From Epiperipatus broadwayi (taxonomy: Eukaryota > Onychophora > Udeonychophora > Euonychophora > Peripatidae): a DNA stretch of 64,000 bases. Position 1 is the first letter of the stretch; every line of letters begins with the position of its first letter. A model generated the notes under the pieces. That model was not told the origin of the DNA and ran no database searches. It was given only the letters and a program-made list of their open reading frames with translations. The translations under genes and the position numbers were made by a program. Of the stretch, positions 42,201-54,200 are shown in pieces. The stretch spans positions 2,726,001 to 2,790,000 of the forward strand of contig JAQFVV010000112.1 of NCBI GenBank assembly GCA_028023455.1, in the 5' to 3' direction.

Positions 42201-45200
42201 CTTGTTGCTAAAGATCCTATTCGAGCCTTAAACAATAAACTACTTTCGTTACTATTATCATATATTAACTTGCACCTAATATTCTGTTTATTTCTATATA
42301 TATTTGAACTCTTATTTTGCGTTGTATGGTGCTGCCCCCTTTTGATCGTTCGCGTAAATATATATATATATTAAGTTTAATGGATAAATAAATATACTTT
42401 TATCATTTAAATATAGTTAATTTTTCTTTTGTCAACATTAATATAGAACTTATATTTATAATGTATAATAATTATAACTAGAAATCAATTAAACAAGCAT
42501 CCTATCATCACTCATTAGCATTTATTATAATTTGGTTGTAATAACCTGTAGGTGTTTTCCCTTTTGTCACAAAACTTAAAATAGTTTCATGTGTATGTAT
42601 TTTGGTGTAAATAAAAACATACTTACTTTATAAGTAAAACTATTGTCAAACCTGAAGAATTAAACTTTGGTTATAGTACCTTTTTGCCTAGTTACATTAG
42701 ACATTAGGTAAGAACATACCTATTTACATGTATAGTTATCAACAGATAATGTAATAAAATTTTTTCATTCCTTATGATTGTTTAATGTTATTATGTGCCT
42801 GCTTAGTGTGAATTAAAGTTCTACTTTAAAGAAACGGGATGTGTAATGAATCTTTTAGAATAGTGCCTTTGTTGTATAGCAGAAATAAAGTAGTAGTAAT
42901 CTAGAATCATGATGGCACACCTTTGACACTAAATGGATTAAGAATAGCCTTATATAGTTTTAAGCATTATAATGATTTAACCACAAGCAGAAATTAAAAT
43001 TATTATAGTTCAACTGACAATGTTGATGACGTTTTACATTATAAATATTTGATAATTAAATTTTCATTTTTTTAATCGTACGTGTTTATGAAACGAATTT
43101 GTTTATAATATGATCTTAGAAATTCACATGATGTATTAGATTACATAGATGTAATAATTGTTTGTTATGAATTGTAAGTGATGATGATGGTTAGTTGAAA
43201 AAATAGCCATTCATTTTTTTTTATATAAGGATTTCTCTTCTGCGTTGTAATGTAAAAAAGTAGCAAAAAAAGAAATAAATTATTTTGTTATTTTACTTTA
43301 ATTTTTTTGGTGTTTTTTTTTTTTTAATTAAATATTATGTCTTATAAACAGATCTAAAAATAAAATGAAATTTCAATCGTTTTTTTTCTTCTTATTTTTC
43401 AGAATGTTACCGGAAACAAGGGGCAATTTATTTGTTGGTGGATTGAAAACTCCATTTTCATGTATTAAGGTTTGTTTACTACTTTTAATTGTATAAATGT
43501 TTTAATTTTACATATATATATATATATACATTTCTGATACTATATATGTGTGCATATATGTATATATACTTGATATTTAATTGTTATGTGAGAATATTAT
43601 ATTCTACTGATCTAATGTGAAATCATATCCACAAAAACTTATATGGAACAGTGTGTTAATCTTAATTTTGATGAAACACATTAACAGATGAAGAAATGAT
43701 CACTTGATTGTATAATGACTGCCTATTTATTAGTAGAATTAGAGAGCTCTTCTAAGTTGCCTTATTAAAGTTGACTTTACTTGATAATAAAAATAAAATA
43801 TACATCATTAGATAGAATTTGATTTCTAAATCAAAGTATTCACATTCTATTAGTTATATCTGTTATTTCAATAAACCTTACATACTCTTATATCTTACAA
43901 GAATCGCTGTGGCATACTTCAAGATATACTAACACATGGGGAAAAGTCAATAAAAAAATTACATCCATTGGGTAATTGGTTTACTCCAAAGCATAGTTCT
44001 GAAGGAGAAAAAGCGGCATATTTTTAAATGGAATATTTTGTTTCTCATAATCTAAAAAATAAAGTTTCCTACAAACTTGTTTAGAAACTATCATATGAAT
44101 ATAGTTATTGATTACTAAGATTTGTAAGTGTTGATAATTGTATTTGTGCATAACCAGTGTAAAATTATTTCATTGTCTTTTCCATTTTATTTTTTGTTAT
44201 TAAAGCTATTCCCTCCTACACCCCCTTTATCTTGTAAGTATACTAAAATATATTTTTCAATAAAAATGAGCCTCTTTGAAAGTATTCAGGCTCTTTGAAA
44301 GTATTCGGGAGTTTGTAAAAATTTGAGTCTTTAGACATGACAATTGGGACATAATCCAAGGTCATTGAATCATGTTTAAATAAATATTTTAATAAATACT
44401 GCCCTAAAGAAACTATACTATCCGAATGGAAATAATATAAGGATTAGCAAGTCAGTGGATGCCCAGAGATATGTAAATTGTCAAATTGGAGAAGTCCTTA
44501 TTATTTACAATGAATTGCTTCTGGAAAAATGCAGATGAATTGCTTCTGGAAAAAATGCAGATGATTGAATTTATAAATATTGTGGAAAGGGGAAGGCTGT
44601 ATATTAACCTTTGATTTTAATGAAATTGTACTACCTATTTTGTATGTTGATGTATTGTATATCTACATATTAATATTTAGTACATTTTTGTTTATTATAC
44701 TATTAAAAATCAATTTATTTCCGAGTTACATTTCCATTTTTTTAAAAAACAACATCAAATATTTTTTTTTTTTAAAGAGATACAGACTAAAATTTAACTT
44801 ATAAAAATGTTTAAGCAATTGGATAAAGTATTACTCACTCTCTTTATTTATTTTTACACAAAACAAAGTCATTCATGATGTTTTTTGTTAACTTTCAACA
44901 TCTACATTCTATTTTATACTAGCGCCATCTACTGTAAATTCAAACCAATAAACATCACATGACCACCGCCTCTTATGTTTGTGTATAACTGTTGTTAAAA
45001 CAGGTGAATCATATTGCCACACACAGCAAGTTAGAGTAATCAATGGAAGCCAGAAGGCTTGTGCATAAAATCCCCATCTAGTGCCTACTCATCCAATATC
45101 CCCAGACTAGTTTTTGGCTTGTGGCCTTTGTCAGTGAGGAGCCTTGGATCTGAGAGCACTGCACCTAGACGAAGACCACAAGCCAGAAACTAGTCTGGGG

Positions 45201-48200
45201 ATATTGGATGAGTAGGCACTAGATGGGGATTTTATGCCTTCTGGCATCCATTGATTACTCTAGCTTGCTGTGTGTGGCAATATGTATAATGAGTTTTTGC
45301 CTGTTTTAACAACAAGCATAAGAGGTGATGGACATGTGATGTTTATTGGCCTAAAACCAATCCTACCTAATAAGATAGTAGTGGCTATGGTTATTAAAGA
45401 ACCAAAGACACCAAAATGTATGGGTACTGAACTGGGTTCAGACCCATATGACTATATAAGCTAATGGGCTTGAATTGAAAACATTAAGGTGTTTTCAGTT
45501 TAAGGCTCATAGTTTTGTAGTTAAATGGAGATAAAAGGTGGTTGCTGGAGGGTTGCATTAGATCCTAAGATCTAGATGCAGTGCTCTCAGATCCAAGGCT
45601 CCTCACTGACGAAGGCCATAAGCCAGAAACTAGTCTGGGGATATTGGATGAGTAGGCACTAGATGGGGATTTTATTCACAAGCCTTCTGGTATCCATTGA
45701 TTACTCTAGCTTGCTGTGTGTGGAAATACGTATAGTGAGCTTCGCCTGTTTTTTTACTGTAAATTTAAGAAATCAGTGGACTCGAATAAAATCCATACAT
45801 AGCAGGCACCTTTACTTGCAATCTAAGTTATTAATCTGAGATTCATGTATCCTAAGGGTTTGAAGCCAAGCTAACTTTCTAGTATGGTTATATAGGTCTG
45901 GTGCTAGCCATGACTACAGTACATATTTTAGTAATCTTAGTTTTATATCAGCTATAGGCTTCTTTGTTTCTTTCAGCAACATGTCTAGCCTGAATGAAAC
46001 GTTAATTTTTAAGAAAGCATTATACTATGATAACTGCCATATGTAAAAAAAAATTAAAAAATCTTTAATATTTAATTTATGGAGTGGTGTAGCTTTTTTA
46101 AAATCATTGTCTCAGTATCAACCTTTTTCTCCCATTATGAACGGATCAGAAGTCAGATCATTTTTTAATGTCCAGCAGAATAATATGTATGATATTTATT
46201 TACATTTTATACAGCTTGTCATTTATTTTAACTTATTAATAGAAGGCATCTTCATTTTACCCTAGAGCCTTCTGCTGTGAACTTGAGTAATTAGTGGATA
46301 CCAGATGATATAGTGCTATAAAATCCTCTTACCAATTTCTGGCTTTTGCTTTTCTTCACAGAATACTAGGATTCAAAGTTGCAACTAGTTATCTTTAGTT
46401 TCTTTAGACTAGTCAAGCCAAACCTTCTTATTTGTATAAATATATAGACGGGACATCAGTTCAGTTTTCTAAGTACTTTAAAGACTTCAGTTTTATGACA
46501 ATTGTAGGACCCTTCTGCTCATTGGCTAGGAATGTTAATATCAATAAAAATATATAGCTTTCTTATATATTTTCAAGAGCAGCTGATTTTACCCATAGAA
46601 TCATCTACTGTAAGCTTGAATAATCAGTGAATACCAGATGGTACAGTGGTATAAAATCCTTATCTCCAAACCAGGTTCTGGATTTTTCTTTTCTCAGTGA
46701 AGACTTAGAATTCAAAGCTGGAACTAATGCCCCTAAGCACCCAGCCATCTTTGTTCCGAAATTTAAAAGAACCTTAAGATATCCAAAAGCTTTCCCACTT
46801 GCATATTATATAGATCTGACACCAAGTCAGTAGAGTAAAAATAAATGCTTTTGGAAGCACACTAGAAAGTCATGTGAGATTGTTGTTAGTATTTAACTTA
46901 AATTTTATAAATATATGCATTTAAAATTTAATGAGATCTTTAAATATTGCTAATATTCAAAGATTAAATCATTGTTTACAAATTTATTAAAGCTAGATGA
47001 AAAGATGGATCTACATCTAAAAAACTTCTTACCATTATTTTCATAATCAGCCACTAGATGGAATCTTTTTCTCAGTTTTAAACTTTTAAAGGAAGTAAAT
47101 GTATATCATTATTTCTAAACTGACTTTCAAATCTTTATTGAGTTGATATAAGTTTTTCAATTAGTTCTATTAAAAAACATAGATCTGACAACCAAATGTC
47201 AATTCTTAATTCAGGAATCATTTTAGACATATTCATTGATTAGCTGTCTAACATTATATTGCCATATTTTGAATTTAGTTTTTTTAGTAAATTCTTAAAT
47301 ATCTGATGCTGAAGCACATATGATTGAATGTAATTAACTGTTTTCATAACAATATTCATAACCTGATTCATGGATAATACTTGTGCGCATAAATTTTTAT
47401 GTATCAAGCAGTGAATAATAAATACATTACTGCTTTTAATGGATTTCGATTCCAGCTTATTCATGAGTAATGTTACGGCTTCTCTATTTTTATTGATTGT
47501 AACTGGTGCTTCAATTATTATTATACTTGAAAGTGCTTCGAAATACAAGTTTTTCCAGTAAGACAATTTTTAACTGACTGCTTTGTGTTCTAGTGATATC
47601 TTTCAAATTGAAAAGATTTAACATTTCTTTAGTTAATTGAAAACATTCATTTACTCTGTAAACAAATACTACAAATTGAACTGTGTTAGAAATATCTGAG
47701 TTCTCATTGAATGCCAGAATATAAGCTTTGAAATTTTGTATTCAATCTTGTAAACGTGGTTGAATTTCAGCTGCCATGACATTAGTACGATGATATATGA
47801 TTTGGCTTGATAAATTGATGCTCAAAAACCTTTACTTTTTCTGGGAAAACATCTCTTATGACTGTTTCTAAATGCTGGTTTACTAGAACACTATCTGAAA
47901 ATAGCTTCATTTTTTTTGGCAAGCAAAAAGACAATTGAGTAGTTTGTTTTTACAATATGGATCGTTATTGTATTGAGTCTTTAATGATGATTTAATTGTA
48001 ATTGGTTTAAATTTTCTCACTTCTTTACTGAAATTTATGTATTCAGATTATACTATTGGATGAAGTCTTTTCATGTTTTATTCCTTGAATATGGCCACTA
48101 TATCTTTGTAAATTAAACTCTTCAATATATAGTTCTGTCATATGAAGAAATAATCTTTCTAATGATTGCTGTATTGTTTTTTTTTCATTTTCTACTTTTC

Positions 48201-51200
48201 TTTTCGTTGAACTCATTCTGAAAGACTTAAATAGTTAATTTACAAATATTTCATAAATATTAATAGATACAAATTGAAATAATTAAATTTTATTGATGAA
48301 CACATGTATAAATTAAATTCATTAAAAAATCAATGTTGAATCTGAAAACTTACCACCAAATACATTTACTACAATTTTCATGAATCAGATATTTATGTTT
48401 TGTTAACCAAACTTTTACAATAAAAAATTATTTGCTTTATCATATTCTTATTCAGATAAATTTTACAATTATTTTTCCAAATAATTCAAATAGCACGTTC
48501 ACACAATATTACATTTAACTCACACAACACAATTTTATGTATTTCATTATTATTTTTGAATTCAACAATTTTTAGCTGATATGGCCACATGCATTGTTGG
48601 ATTATTGCATGCACATTCCAGTCATGGTTGAACATTTAGTATAGAATATAACAATATAGATACATTCCAAAATTATTTATTAAAATATAATTACTTTTTT
48701 AAATAAATATATAATTGATTTAAAAATGAACGTCTACAATAAGAATGGGAAAAGGCATATATTGAATGAAGAAATTAATTTTGATATATAAACATCCAAC
48801 AGGCTGCAAAATTTAGTATGCTGGGTTCCATGCTAATCACATGTTAGCAAGGACCGATGAAGTTAGTAAATAGTTGTGTAAATAAATTATGACAAATTTC
48901 TAGTAAGATTATCAGCTAATCTCAAACTAGCTTCTACAAATTGGACATCCATTTTATGCAAATATCTAAATGCTAAGAGATTTACTGGAGTTATTACTAC
49001 AAAAGTGGGATAATGGTCATCTCTATTTAAGCAGGTTGATGTAAGCAGATAGTTATGTAATGTTTAATTGTATAATTGTTTGTTTGTTTTTAATTTTTAA
49101 AATAAATTATATTCATGGAAACTTATTGGGCTATTATTAATTAAAATGTAAACGTATTTAGTGAACAGTAGTTTTATTTGGATTATAATTTGATTTTAAG
49201 GATTATTAGGAAAAATTTTTTTTTCTGAAATGACTACTTTTTGTGTGTGTGTGATACAAAATGTGTGGAAAATTTATTTAACTTTATTTTTTTAGGTCAC
49301 AAAAGATTTGAAGCAGTACGATGGCAAAATCATAGAATGCACTTATGATGGGAATGTATGGAAATTCCTTAGAGAACGAACTGACAAATCTTTTCCAAAC
49401 AGCTACGATACAGCCATAGGTAAAAGAAGTTTGAATCGTACTGTCATATGTATATGCTTTTATAATTTTGTAAATGATTTTAAATTCAATATTAGCTTGG
49501 GATTCTAAATTGACATTAATAATTGAGAAAAGGTATTAATTTTTAGGAATTTAGCGATAATAAATTTAAGTAAAAATATGATTCATTTAAAATATAATTG
49601 AATGGTTGATTTCCTGGAAAGTCATTTGACATTGGAGCATCAGAAATTTTAGGTGGAACTATTTAATTAAAGAAATTTTGTGATCTATCAGAAAGTCTTG
49701 TGTTACAGTGATTGCGATCTGGAATTCAAATCCACTTGGTGCTTGAAAATTTTTTCAGATGTCTAAAGATTTCTCAAGCAAACTTAGATTTTTTTTTTCC
49801 AAGTTTGACAGTTATAGTAAATGGACATTTAGCACAATGGAAAAGAATCCAAGATGATATCTGTTGATTAGATGGATGGTAGAGACAGGAAATGGAAGCA
49901 TGACTGAAACAGCATTAGCAATGATTTGTAAACAGTTATGACCATTTTAATTTTATAAGAAAAAAGAAGAGAAAAGTAAAATATGAAAAATGAGTTTTGT
50001 GATAATTATACAAACCAATTCATGAATCACAAATATGTTCCTATATAATGTATGCTTATCTTTTAAACTGATCGTGTGTTGTCATGCTAAGTTGTATTTT
50101 TACTTTTTCTATAGTGAACTTTTCTTTTCAAAATACTTTATCACCTTATGTAATGGTAGATTTGTCATTGTATTCTATCGCCAGCCATATCTTTTCAATG
50201 AAATAATGACCTTCTTTAGAATGGCTTTAAAATAGTCTAATAAGATATTCTATTCTATTGCCAGCCATATCTTCTCAATGAAATAATGACCTTCTTTAGA
50301 ATGGCTTTAAAATAGTCTTTAATAGTCTAATGAGATATTATATTCTATCACCAACCATATCTTCCCAATGAAATAATGACCTTCTTTAGAATGGCTTTAA
50401 AATGGTCTTTAATAGTCTAATGAGATATTCTATTCTATCACCAGCTATATCTTCTCGATGAAATAATGACCTTCGTTAGAATGGCTTTAAAAGTCTTTAA
50501 TAGTCTAATGAGATATTCTATTCTATCGCCAACCATATCTTCTCAATGAAATATTGACCTTCTTTAGAGTGGCTTTAAAATAATCTTTATTAATCTAAAT
50601 GGGTATGACTCCTGTAAAAATCATGGTGAAGTCATCTTAAAATACCTTTTTTTTTTTTACAAAGTCCGTTATTGATTATTTATTTAACATGACCAGTCCA
50701 ACAAAGATGTGACTAATAAATTCAATAATATCACATCCTTAAATGAAATTTTTTTAATATCTTTATAGTAAGTTTGTAGAGGATCCAGGTCTGACTTTGT
50801 TACTGTAAACTGCGGAAAATAAGTAGCTGTATTACTATGATGAAAAAACAATCTATTGTTTTAACTTGTTAAAAGCAGCAACACACGAGTCTTCTCTGCA
50901 TTGTAATTCCTAATCTGCTTTTATACTTAAAAAGCGAACAAAATATTTAAGTTGACTCACATTCTAATGTTGATAATGATCTAGGCTAAAAGTTGCTGCA
51001 GATTTTTCACCCATCATTGACAGATGAAGGATTCAAGTTTTTTTTAACATTAAATTAACAAACCAAAGTCTTCATATGACTACATTAAAAACACTAAGTA
51101 AATTCTATCGATTGTCTTTTGAATTTGCTAAATTAGTACAATCACCAGCAATGTAAATCCAGAAGCCAAAAATAAAATGAAGTTATTATTTTTTCTTTCA

Positions 51201-54200
51201 CTTAATTAATAAAAGCAATATGTACATCTTGTTTAGGTGGTTGAATTCAAATACCAATGATTATTAAAGTATCGACAAAAGACTTGTTGATAAATAAATG
51301 GTCATCAGTATGTTGGGAATTAAGAATCGCTTTAATTTCCTGTGTTGATATTCAGCAGCACTGAATCAAATTAGAGATATATCTTTCTTTTATGGGCAGC
51401 ATTTTTATGTGCAAACTGGAAGTTTTAATTAAAGTTCTATATATACTTTTATCTACAAATAATTTTCTAAATTAATAAAAACTTTTTCACCCAAATCTTT
51501 GATTAATATTTATATTTGAGTCGCACCTATCAAAAAAGTGTGAACTCATCACACAATAAATATAACCGATTTATTAAGATCGCATTTTTGGACGAAGTCA
51601 TAATTTGGTGTACATCATTTCTAAGATTTACTGTTTTGTCTTTCATTAATGGTGAATAATATTAGGTAATAATATTAGAAAATATAATTAATTGTCAGTA
51701 TGTAGAAAAAAAAAAAAAAAACTATTTTTGCTATTTAGAATTGTTTTAAAATGAATTATTGGATTATCATGATAGTTATTTTTTTAAAAGTTCGATTAAC
51801 AGTTTGTAATATTCTGCAGTGGTTGTATCTACCATCATCGATAATTTTATGATTGTTTTTATTTGTTCTATTTTTTAATATTAAGTAGTTTGATTTTTAA
51901 TTTAAAATTACTGTTTCATTTGAGGTATATTTTGATATTCTACCATACAGAGATCTTATGCTTTTTTTGGATAATCAACCCAGAATAATGGGTTCTCATT
52001 AAGCTTTTCTTCAAATTACATTCTTTCACCAAATATCATGAGTCATGCTTGCTGCTTGTGATGAGAATCTTGCAAATCAAATAGCACAAAATCTCAAACA
52101 GATTCTATCATATATATTGTAATGATAACTACCCTTTTAATTATTGGTGATAAATCAAATTAACAATAAAATGTAAAACAATTATATAATATTCGGCAAA
52201 TTAAATTTTTATCTAAGGGAATTTAAAGACAATAAAGGATGACCATGTACATGGTGAAGTGACTGAATACAAGTTATTTTTAATTGGCAAGTTGGTACTA
52301 GTCACAAGCAATGATCAAATTGAAGGTACATAAAAACAAGTTTCTATACACATTCAATTATATTTCCTGATCGTTACCCCTCCACCTAATAATTTATTAC
52401 ATTAACAAAATAAATAATCAACTTGGGTTTGGATGAAAAAGGATAAACCAATAAAGTTATTAACAATACCAATAACTTTAATCAAAGAATGATAATAAAA
52501 AAATATATTTACATATTTATAATTAAGAAAATTATATGGTGATTATGCATGAGAAGAAAAAAATCTTCGTACTTTGCAATTTCTCTAAAGTTATCTATAG
52601 AAAATTCTGTTAATTTACTTTAATGTCTTTGTGAGCTCATGTATATTTTGAGAATACATCTGTCAGTCATTAAATTTTAATGTTTACTGTCAATATAATA
52701 TTTTAGCTTCTTTTGGTTTATTCCAAAGTTTTCTTATGAAAGTTTCCGTTGCAATTTTTTCTGAGCATTGAAAATAGGTAGATTTGCAGATTAATTTATA
52801 GAAGTATATTTCCAAGGAATAATCACTTTAGATGACTAGTTTTCCTTTTATAGTAAGTAAATGTAAGATTCAATAATGATCAATAGATCAGCAGAATCAA
52901 GATTTAATTTTTAAGGCATGTTTTTGCCTACAGTTCTATATTCTACTTCAATACTGGAAAGGTCAGGGAAATTATCCTGGAGGATTCTCTACATCATAAA
53001 ACAAATGATATAAACTTAAAATTCTTTAAAAAATTTTTATTAACTTCTATTTAGTATAAGACATGTCGACAATGTGTGTTACAATTCTTCCTGCAGTTTT
53101 TGGAAAGTTTTTGTTGATTCCCATAGCAACGTTTTTATTTTTATTTTATTTTCCCTCAGTCATTTTTGACTGGTTTCTATAACAATGTTTCTTTTATTTA
53201 AAATCGAAATATTATTTTTTTAAATGATAATACATTTTATCTTTACACTCATTTTTTTAACATTTTAAAACCACATATAAAATTTATTTTATATATATAT
53301 ATATGACTTTTGATATTTTGTTATGCATAATAATGAAAAATATTTGCATTAAAGCAACGCTTGTAAACTCAGAGGTGAGAGTTTCTACACAAAAAGACTA
53401 CCTCTTTCCAATTTTACAGTAATGTCACGCTTACCATACTTCTTTGGAAACTGACTTACAAGTTGGTATGAACATATTGATTACTCTGGCAGGCACTGAA
53501 TGACACTATTGTATGGAGAGTTTTGCCTGTTTTAATAACAGTTATGTGCAAGCATAAGAAATGGTGATCATGTGATGTTTAATGGTTTAACACCAATCCT
53601 GGTTAATAGGATAGTGGTGGCTATGGTTGTTAAAGAGCCAAAGACACCAAAATGTATGGGTGCTGAACTGAGTTCAGACCATATGACTATATAAGCTATT
53701 GAGCTTAGATTGAAAATATTATTGTGTTTTCAATTTTATTCTCATAGTTTTGTAGTTAAGTAGAGATAAAAGGTGGCTGCTGGAGGGTTGCATTAGATCC
53801 TAAGATCTAGGTGCATTGCTCTCAGATCCAATACTTCTCACTGACAAAGGTCTCAAGCTAGAAACTAGTCTGGAGATATTGGATGAGTAGGTACTAGATG
53901 GGGATTTTATTCACAAACCTTCTGGCATCCATTGATTACTCTAGCTGGCACTGAGTGGCACTACTGTATGGAGAGTTTTGCCTGTTTTATATACACGTTA
54001 TTGATACATAAGTGTTGTTGATTAGGTGGAATTGGATGGCAGCTCAAGATTTCAGCTACTATGTTTTCTGGCTCCTTACAATAATGAACTGAGTAGTTGA
54101 ACTCCTGCAGAAAGACACTCCATCAGTTTAATTGACTATTAGTCAGGTAACTATGGTTCAAAAATTCGAGATTCTGTGATCAGTAATTACTATTACTTCC

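Larger units (their letters stand above)
28594..43402 (+). other. 14.8-kb GC-AG intron of the capping enzyme gene
   Basis: Begins GCAAGTAT and ends TTTTTCAG. The 2+1 glycine codon split between the flanking exons fits only the GC donor. The intron holds a (TA)n tract, a putative solo LTR, a mariner relic and four LINE copies. Confidence 0.86.

Noticed and set aside
45270-45464. 64-residue frame in the hammerhead repeat as an encoded protein
   Set aside because: The homologous frame at 53.55-53.7 kb is not kept open, so there is no sign of protein selection.
49690-49770. Possible tRNA-derived SINE (A box-like TTACAGTGATTGCGAT, B box-like GGAATTCAAATCC)
   Set aside because: Boxes are too diverged and there is no matching body or second copy in the window.
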